Below are positions 9,201 through 16,594 of a DNA stretch of 64,000 bases, in pieces (position 1 is the first letter of the stretch; each line of letters starts with the position of its first letter). A program made the position numbers and the translations under genes. The notes beneath the pieces were generated by a model, which had not been told where the DNA came from, ran no database searches, and saw only the letters and a list, made by a program, of their open reading frames with translations. Source of the DNA: Streptomyces sp. NBC_01408 (GTDB lineage Bacteria > Actinomycetota > Actinomycetes > Streptomycetales > Streptomycetaceae); the NCBI RefSeq assembly GCF_026340255.1, contig NZ_JAPEPJ010000001.1, positions 372,001 to 436,000 on the forward strand, in the 5' to 3' direction.

Positions 9201-10070
9201 GGACAGCAGCAGTCGCTGCGCGACCGAGGTGTCCTGGTACTCGTCGAGCAGGACCACCCGGAACTCCTCGCGCAGCAGCGCCCCCACCTCGGGCCGGGTG
9301 GTGGCGAGCTGCGCGGAGAGGGCTATCTGGTCGCTGAAGTCGAGGAGGTCGCGGGAGCGTTTGGCGGCGCGGTAGCGGCTGACGAGCTCCAGCAGTTCGA
9401 GGCGGCCGCGCACGGCTTCGGGGACCTTGCGCAGGTCCTCGTTGGTGAGCTTGGTGCCGGAGAGGGTGTGCAGCAGCCCGGTGTCGTGGGCGCGCAGCGC
9501 GGCCGGTTCGACGAGGTGCTCGGAGAGCTCCGCGTCGAGCGCGAGCAGGTCGCTGACCAGGTCGGGGACGGACTTGGTGAGCGACGGGTAGGGGCCGGGG
9601 GCCTCGCGCAGCACCTTCGCGGCGAGCTGGAAGCGGGTGGCGTCGGCGAGGAGGCGGGAGCTGGGCTCCAGCCCGATGCGCATGCCGTGGTCCGTCAGGA
9701 GCTGGCCGGCGAAGGCGTGGTACGTGGAGATCCGCGGCTCGCCGCCGGCCGCGTCGGCCTCGGCCGGGGAGGGGTCCGGGTCGCTGATCCCGGCCCGCGC
9801 GAGGGCCTTGCGCACGCGCTCGGCGAGCTCCCCGGCGGCCTTGTTGGTGAAGGTCAGACCGAGGACCTGTTCGGGCGCGACCGCGCCGGTCCCCACCAGC
9901 CAGACCACGCGGGCGGCCATGACGGTGGTCTTGCCGGATCCGGCGCCGGCGACGACGACCTGCGGAGCGGGCGGGGCGGTGACGCAGGCCATCTGTTCGG
10001 GCGTGAAGGGGATGCCGAGGAGCTCCTTGAGCTGCTCGGGGTCGGTGAGGACGGACGGACGCGCGGACAC
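6207..10070 (-). CDS. adnB: AdnB subunit of the AdnAB helicase-nuclease
   Basis: Second subunit of the actinobacterial double-strand-break resection machine. The 1287 residues are longer than the roughly 1100 of mycobacterial AdnB. Order: UvrD-type motor (Walker A AGAGSGKT at 41-48, LLDEYQDTS motif II, QAIYGWRGA motif III, VKVLTAHKSKGLEWD motif V region), a long Pro/Gly/Ala-rich linker of roughly 200 residues, then a RecB-type nuclease domain (GRIDAVYRD, EIVDWKTGR, LQLAVYRLAW). The extra length is the linker, which contains in-frame DNA repeats at 7190-7330. It follows adnA by 43 bases; the GTG start has a GAGG almost abutting it. Confidence 0.9.
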   Translation of the reverse strand: MSARPSVLTDPEQLKELLGIPFTPEQMACVTAPPAPQVVVAGAGSGKTTVMAARVVWLVGTGAVAPEQVLGLTFTNKAAGELAERVRKALARAGISDPDPSPAEADAAGGEPRISTYHAFAGQLLTDHGMRIGLEPSSRLLADATRFQLAAKVLREAPGPYPSLTKSVPDLVSDLLALDAELSEHLVEPAALRAHDTGLLHTLSGTKLTNEDLRKVPEAVRGRLELLELVSRYRAAKRSRDLLDFSDQIALSAQLATTRPEVGALLREEFRVVLLDEYQDTSVAQRLLLSGLFGAGSGHAVTAVGDPCQAIYGWRGASVANLDDFPEHFPHADGTPATRLSLSENRRSGGRLLDLANGLAAPLRAMHEGVEALRPAPGAEGAGSVRCALLPTHAEELEWLADSVAHLVRTGTEPREIAVLCRSAGDFARIQAVLVARDVPVEVVGLSGLLHLPEVADLVAVCEVLQDPGANASLVRLLIGPRWRIGARDLALLGRRARLLIGRSPADAADADERLAAAVEGVDPAEIVSLADALETFLDGAGQSPDDLPFSAEARVRFAHLAQELRDLRRSLADPLMDVLHRVLSATGLEVELSASPHALAARRRETLSNFMGVAAGFAALDGEASLLAFLAFLRTAAQYEKGLDHALPGGENTVKVLTAHKSKGLEWDVVVVPDLCAGAFPKEKPPEAWTSYAKVLPYALRGDAPTLPGDPAWTSAGLKSFKAALKDHKETEELRLGYVTFTRPRSLLLASGHWWGPTQKKRRGPSAFLTALYEHCAAGYGEIEAWAEEPEPDAENPALSEDATADRSWPLPLDPGSLTLRRAAAALVESYLATAQPEPAEPPAQDEAYLWPPDCEDPSYEDEPWPDPDPDPGPPAPTPASQSADDQWQEPALRSGPAHPAPGADDLWPEADVWAAGPTPDGFRGEAPAPGRGSALPASGADDLWAAGPTPDGFRGGAPVPGRGGVGEEPAPYGPADPLDDDLWPEADLWAPAGRGEGAAVPPPGAAGPARAEELRPEADAGAAAATPGGPGTGAAPPHGPARRTPLTPEEARAIASWDRDLEALEGELRRARAAVRDVELPAALSASQLMRLAADEQGFVRDLARPMPRPPQPAARQGTRFHAWVESRFDELPLPLLDVLDPATELPGSDQEIADEADLDSLKAAFERSPYAERTPYRMEAPVQLTLAGRVIRGRIDAVYRDQDGSYEIVDWKTGRTTEADPLQLAVYRLAWSEATGTPLEQVGAAFLHVRSGRVIRPRDLPDRARLERILQGKSDTGRAHRTDG
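7190..7330. repeat. Two in-frame copies of a 48-bp palindromic repeat inside adnB
   Basis: Copies at 7190-7237 and 7283-7330 differ at only one visible base and are spaced 93 bp (31 codons) apart. Each begins with the palindrome CCGGGGC(T)CCGCCCCGG. They encode the peptide AAGPTPDGFRG in the AdnB linker. The core resembles the interspersed palindrome at 25.8 kb and 42.0 kb. Confidence 0.8.
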
Positions 10071-10113
10071 CTCAAAAGGCTAGCCGTACCCACCGACACT
10101 CCCGGCCGGCGTC

Positions 10114-13100
10114 TCATTCCACGGTCTGGCGGCCCTCCGGGCGGGCGCTGCACGAGCTGCGGAAGGAGCAGTGGTCGCAGTGCCGGCCCGCGGCGGGCGC
10201 GAAGCGCTCGTCCAGGACGCGGCCCGCGGCGGTGGCGAGCAGGTCCCCGACCCACTGCCCGTCCAGCGGCTGCTGGGCCTGGATCCTGGGGACCTCCTCA
10301 CCGCCCTCCTTCTTGGGCGCGCCCTGGCGGAGCTGGACGAGCTCGGCGCCGCCCGGCGCCGGGCGCACACCGTCGAAGACCTCGTCGACGGCGCCTTCGC
10401 GCACCGCGAGCTGGTAGACGGCGAGCTGGGGGTGGCGGGCGACCTCGTCCTTCGTCGGCGAGGCCTTGCCGGTCTTGAAGTCGACGACGTACGCGCGCCC
10501 CTGCGGGTCCGCCTCGACCCGGTCCATGGAGCCCCGGATGCGGACGGCGACGTCGCCCGCTTCGAGGGTGACGTCGAACTCGTGCTCCGTGGCCACGGCC
10601 TCCCGGCCGCCGCGGTCGGTGGTGTGCCAGCGCAGGAAGCGTTCGAGGGCGGCGCGGGCGTTCTCCTTCTCCTGGGCCGATTTCCAGGGCGCGTCGAAGG
10701 CGAGGGCGTCCCACACGGAGTCGAGGCGTTCCATGAGGACGGCCAGGTCGGCGGGGGTGCGGCCGGAGGCGACCTCGTCGGCGAGGACGTGGACGACGTT
10801 GCCGAAGCCCTGGGCGGCGGTGGAGGGGGTGTCGGCCTTGACCTCGCGGCCCAGGAACCACTGGAGGGAGCAGGTGTTGGCCAGCTGGTCCAGGGCGCTG
10901 CCGGACAGGGCGACGGGCCGGTCCCGGTCGCGCAGCGGGACGCTGCTGCGGGTGGGCTCGTACAGCCCCCACCAGCGCTGCGGGTGCGCGGCGGGGACCA
11001 TCGGGCGGTCCTCGTCGTCGGTGAGCGCGGCGAGGCGGGCCAGGCGGCGGGCGGCCGCGTCGCGCAGCGCGGGCGAGGCGTCCGGGTCGACGGTGGTGGC
11101 GCGCAGCTCGGCGACGAGCGCCGGGACGGCGAGGGGACGGCGGGGGCGGCCGGTGACGTCGCGCGGGGGGACGCCGAGTTCGGTGAGGAAGCGGGAGGGC
11201 TGGTCGCCGTCGTCGGCGGGGGCCTTGACGGCGGTGACGACGAGGCGGTCTCGGGCGCGGGTGGCCGCGACGTAGAACAGCCTGCGCTCCTCGGCGAGGA
11301 GCGCGCCGGGGGTGAGGGGTTCGGCGAGGCCGTCGCGGCCGATGCGGTCGGCTTCCAGGAGGGAGCCGCGGCGGCGCAGGTCGGGCCAGAGCCCTTCCTG
11401 GACCCCGGCGACGACGACGAGGGACCACTCCAGGCCCTTGGAGCGGTGCGCGGTCATGAGCCGGACGGCGTCGGAGCGGGTGGCCCGGGTGGTCAGGGTG
11501 TCGGCGGCGATGTCCTCCGCTTCCAGCTGTTCCAGGAAGTTGAGCGCGCCGCGGCCGCCGGTACGGTCCTCCGCGCGGGCGGCGGTGTCGAACAGGGCGC
11601 AGACGGCGTCGAGGTCCCGGTCGGCGTTGCGACCGGCCGCGCCGCCGCGGCGGGCGCCGCGCTCCAGACGCTGGGGCCAGGGCGTGCCGTCCCACAGGGT
11701 CCACAGGGCCTCTTCGGCGGTGCCGCCGCCTTGCAGGAGCTCGCGGGTCTTGCGCAGGAGCAGGCCGAGGCGCTGCGCGCCGCGGGCGTACGCGGGGTCG
11801 TGCGCGGTGAGCCGCTCCGGCTCGGCGAGGGCGCGGGCCAGCAGCACGTCGGAGGGGGCGGGCACCTTGACGCCTGCGGCGCGCTCCTCGTCCCTCAGGG
11901 CCCGGCCGAGGCGGCGCAGATCGGCGGCGTCCATCCCGCCGAGCGGCGAGGCGAGCAGCTCGAGACAGGCGTCGACCCCGATCCACCCTTCGCCTGCCGG
12001 GTCGCCTGCGGCGGGCTCTGCGGTGTCCGCCCCGGCCTGGGCGGCGTCGGCCGCGGGCTCGGCCGGGTCGCCTGCGGCGGGCTCTGCGGTGTCCGCCCCG
12101 GCCTGGGCGGCGTCGGCCTCGGGCTCGGGCTCGGCGGGGCCAGGGGAAGTTTCCCGCCCGCCCACCCCGAATTCGCGAGCAAGCTCGCCCTCCACGTCGC
12201 CTACGGCGAACAGGCCCGCGCCCGCGCCTGCGGCTGCGGGCACGGCGGAGCCCGGCTCGGGCAGCCCTGTGGCCGGGGCGGAACCCGCCCCGTCGCCTAC
12301 GGCGGACAGGGCTGCCTCTGGCGTCGCTGGGGCGGCGCCCGCGGCGGAGCCGAGGGCGGTGATGCGGAGGGCTGTCAGGAGGGGGGAGACGGCCGGTTCG
12401 TGGCGGAGGGGGGTGTCCGTGCCGTCCGTCTCGGCCGGGACGCCCGCCGCGATGAGGGCGCGGCGCATCGCCGGGAGGGTGCGGCCGCCGGCGCGGACCA
12501 GGACGGCCATGTCCTGCCAGGGCACGCCGTCCTCCAGGTGCGCCCGCCGCAGTACGTCGGCGATGTTGTCGAGCTCGGCTCCGGCCGTGGGGTAGGTGAA
12601 CGCCTCCACCCGGCCGCCGTCCCGCGTGGCCTTGAGGTCGCGGTGGGCCCGTACGGCGGCGGACGGCAGCCGCGGGACCGGCATGCGGGCCGTGAGGAGG
12701 CGGGTGGCGGCCAGCAGGGCCGCGCCCGAGCGGCGGCCCACGGTCAGCGCCTTGACCTTCGCACCGGGGAAGGAGGTCTCGAAGTCCAGGATGTTGTTGA
12801 TGTCGGCGCCGCGGAAGGCGTAGATCGACTGGTCCGGGTCGCCGAAGGCGACCAGCGTGCCGCCCGGCCCGGTCAGCGCGCGCAGCAGCCGCAGCTGGGA
12901 GGCGTCCGTGTCCTGGTACTCGTCCACGAAGATCGCGTCGTAGGCGGCGGACAGCTCCGGGGTGCGTTCCCCGAGCAGCACCGCGCGGTGGACGAGTTCG
13001 GCGTAGTCCAGCGTGCCCTGGAGGTCCAGGACGTCGAGGTACTCGGAGAGGAAGGCCGCCGCCGCCTTCCAGTCCGGGCGGCCGATCCGGGTCGCGAAGG

Positions 13101-13686
13101 AGTCGAGTGCCGAAGGGCCGAGGCCCAGCTCGCGGGCCCGGGCCAGGACGGCGCGGACCTCGTCCGCGAAGCCGCGGGTGGTCAGGGCCGCGCGCAGGTC
13201 GTCCGGCCAGCGGATGGAGCGGATCCGGCGCTGGCCCTCCAGCAGGGTGCGGACCATCACGTCCTGCTCGGGTCCGGACAGCAGCCGCAGCGGGTCCGCG
13301 AACAGGTCGGTGTCCTGGTGGGCGCGGACCAGGCCGTAGCAGAAGGAGTGGAAGGTGGTGGCCTGCGGAGCCCGCGCGCCGCCGAGGCGCAGGGCGGCAC
13401 GGTCGCGCAGTTCCACCGCCGCCTTGCGGCTGAAGGTGAGGATGAGGATCCGGGCGGGGTCCGTGCCCGCTTCGACCCGGGCGGCGACGGCTTCGACCAA
13501 GGTGGTCGTCTTCCCGGTGCCCGGTCCGGCGAGGACCAGCAGAGGTCCGGCGGTGTGATCAACCACCGCCCGCTGCGCTGCGTCCAGCACAGGGGGATCC
13601 ACCCGTTCCGGCCCGGTGCGTACGAGGCGGTACGCGTCCGGGACCCGCGTACGCCGCGCGGAGCGGTCGGAGGGAGAGGTGATCAC
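10114..13686 (-). CDS. adnA: AdnA subunit of the AdnAB helicase-nuclease
   Basis: Partner of AdnB in DNA end processing. 1190 residues: UvrD-like motor with Walker A AGPGTGKT, LTFSRKAA motif Ia, FVDEYQDTD motif II, QSIYAFRGAD motif III and VRLMTAHRSKGLEW, then a RecB-type nuclease (GSMDRVEAD, YVVDFKTGK, PQLAVYQLAV). A cysteine before the nuclease (NTCSLQWFLG) and the cluster CDHCSFRSSC near the end fit the four ligands of an iron-sulfur nuclease. A long Ala/Glu/Pro-rich insertion interrupts the motor and includes a 22-residue tandem repeat. GTG at 13686 is the only good early start; its Shine-Dalgarno sequence is weak. Confidence 0.9.
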   Translation of the reverse strand: MITSPSDRSARRTRVPDAYRLVRTGPERVDPPVLDAAQRAVVDHTAGPLLVLAGPGTGKTTTLVEAVAARVEAGTDPARILILTFSRKAAVELRDRAALRLGGARAPQATTFHSFCYGLVRAHQDTDLFADPLRLLSGPEQDVMVRTLLEGQRRIRSIRWPDDLRAALTTRGFADEVRAVLARARELGLGPSALDSFATRIGRPDWKAAAAFLSEYLDVLDLQGTLDYAELVHRAVLLGERTPELSAAYDAIFVDEYQDTDASQLRLLRALTGPGGTLVAFGDPDQSIYAFRGADINNILDFETSFPGAKVKALTVGRRSGAALLAATRLLTARMPVPRLPSAAVRAHRDLKATRDGGRVEAFTYPTAGAELDNIADVLRRAHLEDGVPWQDMAVLVRAGGRTLPAMRRALIAAGVPAETDGTDTPLRHEPAVSPLLTALRITALGSAAGAAPATPEAALSAVGDGAGSAPATGLPEPGSAVPAAAGAGAGLFAVGDVEGELAREFGVGGRETSPGPAEPEPEADAAQAGADTAEPAAGDPAEPAADAAQAGADTAEPAAGDPAGEGWIGVDACLELLASPLGGMDAADLRRLGRALRDEERAAGVKVPAPSDVLLARALAEPERLTAHDPAYARGAQRLGLLLRKTRELLQGGGTAEEALWTLWDGTPWPQRLERGARRGGAAGRNADRDLDAVCALFDTAARAEDRTGGRGALNFLEQLEAEDIAADTLTTRATRSDAVRLMTAHRSKGLEWSLVVVAGVQEGLWPDLRRRGSLLEADRIGRDGLAEPLTPGALLAEERRLFYVAATRARDRLVVTAVKAPADDGDQPSRFLTELGVPPRDVTGRPRRPLAVPALVAELRATTVDPDASPALRDAAARRLARLAALTDDEDRPMVPAAHPQRWWGLYEPTRSSVPLRDRDRPVALSGSALDQLANTCSLQWFLGREVKADTPSTAAQGFGNVVHVLADEVASGRTPADLAVLMERLDSVWDALAFDAPWKSAQEKENARAALERFLRWHTTDRGGREAVATEHEFDVTLEAGDVAVRIRGSMDRVEADPQGRAYVVDFKTGKASPTKDEVARHPQLAVYQLAVREGAVDEVFDGVRPAPGGAELVQLRQGAPKKEGGEEVPRIQAQQPLDGQWVGDLLATAAGRVLDERFAPAAGRHCDHCSFRSSCSARPEGRQTVE
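11998..12118. repeat. 66-bp in-frame tandem repeat inside adnA
   Basis: A 55-bp block at 11998-12052 recurs identically at 12064-12118, a 66-bp period. It encodes repeated AQAGADTAEPAAGDPA units in the motor insertion. The period is a multiple of three, so copy-number change would keep the frame. Confidence 0.85.
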
Positions 13687-13929
13687 GTGAGGTGCCGGTC
13701 CTGGTGGGTCTGCGGGTTGTACGGGGTCTGCGGGCCCTGTAGGTCGTACAGGGTCTACGGGTCCTGCGGTTCCTGCGGGGGTCCGGGCGACGGCTGCGGC
13801 GCGCGCCGCAGCCGGAGCCGAAGAGGCAACGCTACGGCAATCGGCCGGGCCCGCGCAGTTCCCCCGGATCCCCCGTACGGGCCTTCGCGCGGGAGCTCGA
13901 CCGCACGTTCAGGCCGTGCATGGCAGAAG

Positions 13930-14250
13930 CTGTCAGGTGTGAGCGTCTCTAGTCAGCCAAGTGATCCCATGCCAGACGCGGTGTCTGGCGACGGGACTTC
14001 CCACCGTGGAGGGGTGGCGTGAGCGTGCAGGTGGAATCCCGCGCCCAGTGCTGCTCCTCGCGGCCGGTCTCGACCGGTGGGTGTGCTGATCGTCGTCACG
14101 TCCTGGTTCCGGGCGGCTGCACGGGGCAGCCGAGTCCGGTCCGTGTGAACGTGTCCCTCCGGACGCTGGCCTGCCGGGCCCGCAGGCCTGACAGGGGAGG
14201 GTGTCCGGCGTCGCCTGGGCGTCGGACGTGCTGTCTGTCGTCGTGTCGAG
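13930..14250 (-). ncRNA. Candidate guide RNA (reRNA/omega RNA) of the TnpB locus
   Basis: TnpB guide RNAs usually overlap the 3' end of tnpB and run to the element end. Here the last ~100 codons are low-complexity Arg/Pro/Thr sequence beyond the nuclease domain. A perfect 7-bp hairpin (GCCAGAC/GTCTGGC, about 13972-13990) lies close to the stop. Only position and structure support this; boundaries are guesses. Confidence 0.25.
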
Positions 14251-15920
14251 CCGGTCTTGGCCCGGTTACGGCTGGTTTGCTGCGCGATCGGCGTGATGAC
14301 GGCGCCCACTTCAAGGGCGTCCACGACCGTGCGGATGACCATGGCGCCTGTGTCGCGGTCGGTGATGGTCTTGGCCTGGTGTGCCAGGCCGCGCGATGCG
14401 ACGCGCTGCCAAGCCCCGTGATCACGGTCTCCCTGCCAGTGGCAGGACGGGCACATGGCCCATTTCCAACCTGGCGCGGCAGGACGGTCGGGGGCTTTGC
14501 GGTGCCGCAGGGGTGTGAGGCATTGCGGGCAGTGCTTGGATGTGTTCCGCGCGGGCACGATGACCACGGCGATCCCCGTGTCCGCGGCTATGTGCCTCAT
14601 GCGGTAGACGATCTGCCCGCGTACTTGCTGGGAGAGACGGGTGTTGGTGGTCCGGCCCATGCCACGGGCTTCCATGGAGCGGAGGTCTTCCACGTAAATG
14701 ACGCTCGCCCCGACGGCGACGGCCTGATCGACCGCCCACCTGGCGGCGGCCCAGGACAGAGCGTCGTTGAGGTTCGACCGGCGTGCACAGACCCGGCTGA
14801 TCTCATCGTTCAGAACGGCGTGTTTGGCGGCCAGGGCGTGCTGCTCGCCTCCGGCGGCGAGGCGCTGGTATTGGCCGGACTTGGCATGCAGACGCTCACC
14901 CTGCCGGCGCAGCCGGTTCTGCTTGGCCAGGACACCGGCCGCCCTGAACATTCCACCCGCCCCGAGTACGGTGATCCGCCCGTCATCGTGCAGCCGCGCC
15001 GCGCCAGCGCTGAGCAGGGTGTTAAGGCCCCAGTCCACACCGAGCGCGACCGTGTGCCCTCTGCGGCCTGCCTTCGGCACCGGGTGGGTGTAGGCGAGAT
15101 CGGCGCGTACCTGCCCCTGGTGCAGGCGGAGGTTGGGCAGGTGCAGCACAGCGCGTGCGGGGATCGTCGACGGCAGCTTGATGGGGCAGGACACCCACGT
15201 CCAGTCACGGTACGACTGTGGATCGGGGCGGGTGGGCAGCTTCAAGCGCAGCAGCGCACGGCCCGGCTCGTCCGCCCGCTCAATGGTCGCCTGCTGCCCG
15301 TCACAGGCCGACAGCAGCAGCATCCGCGCTACCCCGGGCGCGCTCTCCACCTCAAACACATCGGCAGGCAGCCGTCCCCGCTTCCGGAGGAAGGCACTCA
15401 CCTGCCGGGTGCGGGACTTGATGGCGCTCGACGGCAGGTGCCGCCCGCCCGGCACCGCCTCACGCACCGCGTCCCACTCCTGGCCCGTGCGCTTGGCAGG
15501 GTCGGCGGGCCAGGTCGCGAGCACTCCCGCCGTGAGGTCGCTGCGCCACTTCGCCGCGCGCAGGGTGCGCCCGGCCTGCTCCTGCGCCATGCGAACGATC
15601 CGGTCATTGACGCAAATACCTTTAGGCGGCGCAGCGGTCCAGCCCAGGCGGCGCAGCGCCATCCATGCGTTCGACGGCAGCTTCCTGCCGCCACAGTCCT
15701 CCCCGGATGTGAGCAGATCCACATCGGCGGGGTCCCAGTGCGCGGCCAGGAGCGCGGCGACCAGCCCGGACGTCAGATCGATACACCAGCCAACCCGTGC
15801 GGTCAGGACGGAGACAGCCAGCAGTTCACCGCTCGCTTGATCCACACCCGTCCGCAGCCGTCCACGGACACAAGCGGTTCGGGACGTCTCGCCCTCGGCG
15901 AGCGGCACCTTCCGACTCAC
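13953..15920 (-). CDS. tnpB: Large stand-alone TnpB-like RNA-guided nuclease
   Basis: OrfB/TnpB family, RNA-guided DNA endonucleases of IS200/IS605 and IS607 elements and ancestors of Cas12. 655 residues against about 400 for typical TnpB. RuvC residues look intact: D296 in GVDWGL, E411 in YVEDL and D500 in GDRDHGAW. The zinc-ribbon cysteines are C464, C467, C490 and C493. The extra length is a ~250-residue N-terminal region and a ~110-residue basic tail. No tnpA lies beside it, so it is either an immobile remnant or a domesticated gene between adnA and the alkyltransferase-like gene. GTG at 15920 has a GGGGGG run six bases upstream. Confidence 0.8.
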   Translation of the reverse strand: MSRKVPLAEGETSRTACVRGRLRTGVDQASGELLAVSVLTARVGWCIDLTSGLVAALLAAHWDPADVDLLTSGEDCGGRKLPSNAWMALRRLGWTAAPPKGICVNDRIVRMAQEQAGRTLRAAKWRSDLTAGVLATWPADPAKRTGQEWDAVREAVPGGRHLPSSAIKSRTRQVSAFLRKRGRLPADVFEVESAPGVARMLLLSACDGQQATIERADEPGRALLRLKLPTRPDPQSYRDWTWVSCPIKLPSTIPARAVLHLPNLRLHQGQVRADLAYTHPVPKAGRRGHTVALGVDWGLNTLLSAGAARLHDDGRITVLGAGGMFRAAGVLAKQNRLRRQGERLHAKSGQYQRLAAGGEQHALAAKHAVLNDEISRVCARRSNLNDALSWAAARWAVDQAVAVGASVIYVEDLRSMEARGMGRTTNTRLSQQVRGQIVYRMRHIAADTGIAVVIVPARNTSKHCPQCLTPLRHRKAPDRPAAPGWKWAMCPSCHWQGDRDHGAWQRVASRGLAHQAKTITDRDTGAMVIRTVVDALEVGAVITPIAQQTSRNRAKTGSTRRQTARPTPRRRRTPSPVRPAGPAGQRPEGHVHTDRTRLPRAAARNQDVTTISTPTGRDRPRGAALGAGFHLHAHATPPRWEVPSPDTASGMGSLG

Positions 15921-16064
15921 CTTTCACCCCCCCTACCGCCAGTCCTGTCATCCGATCAACGACGGGCCGCACGAAAGGGCACTCATTCGATCCACGAACT
16001 CCTATCCGATGCCTCAGTCGGTCGAACTCCAGAGCGTGAACCCGGCTCGATTCGCTACGGATGC

Positions 16065-16427
16065 CTAAGGAATCACGTGAGCCTCGTCGCACGCGTCGTC
16101 CTGTCCGGGGCCCGGGCCTCCGTCCCAGCGCGCCCGGCGCATGTCCAGCCGCGGCTCGCCGCCGCCCGTCAGGCGCAGCGGGGTGGCCTCCGCCCGGTAG
16201 TGCTCCAGGGCGCGCCGCTCACTGCCCGGCAGCGGTACGCCGTCGGCCCGCACCACGCGCCACCAGGGCACGGCTCCTCCGTAGAGGGCCATCACGCGCC
16301 CGACTTGGCGTGGTCCGCCCTCGCCGAGCCACTCGGCGACGTCTCCGTACGTCATCACCCGCCCGGGCGGAATACGCTCGGCCAGCTCCAGCACGTGCTC
16401 CGCGTACGCGGGCAGCTCCTCGCTCAT
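16065..16427 (-). CDS. Alkyltransferase-like DNA-binding protein (MGMT family)
   Basis: ATL proteins recognise O6-alkylguanine without repairing it and hand lesions to nucleotide excision repair. The 120 residues contain the MGMT helix-turn-helix (RIPPGRVMTYGDVAEWLG, GGPRQVGRVMALYGG) and the active-site segment PWWRVVRADG, where tryptophan replaces the alkyl-accepting cysteine of PCHRV. That substitution defines ATL and argues against methyltransferase activity. ATG at 16427 begins MSEELPAYAEH. Its 5' side faces the divergent membrane gene. Confidence 0.88.
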   Translation of the reverse strand: MSEELPAYAEHVLELAERIPPGRVMTYGDVAEWLGEGGPRQVGRVMALYGGAVPWWRVVRADGVPLPGSERRALEHYRAEATPLRLTGGGEPRLDMRRARWDGGPGPGQDDACDEAHVIP

Positions 16428-16594
16428 TCGGCACATGGTGCAGCACGCCGGGCCGGGTCCGGTGGAAGCGTCGGTTCCATACCGGCGCGCACCCTGCTGC
16501 CCCGATCGCCCGTCGGTCCGTGCCACCATCTTCCGGGCGGTGACTGGTGATACGCGATCAAGAAGAGATGGAAGTGACGACGAAGGAGCAGGGT

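Noticed and set aside
5934..10478. 1514-residue plus-strand reading frame across adnB
   Set aside because: Antisense shadow of adnB: low-complexity Gly/Arg/Val composition typical of a shadow frame, no ribosome-binding site and no domains.
10171..14022. 1283-residue plus-strand reading frame across adnA
   Set aside because: Shadow of adnA; low-complexity Gly/Arg/Ala composition with no motif.
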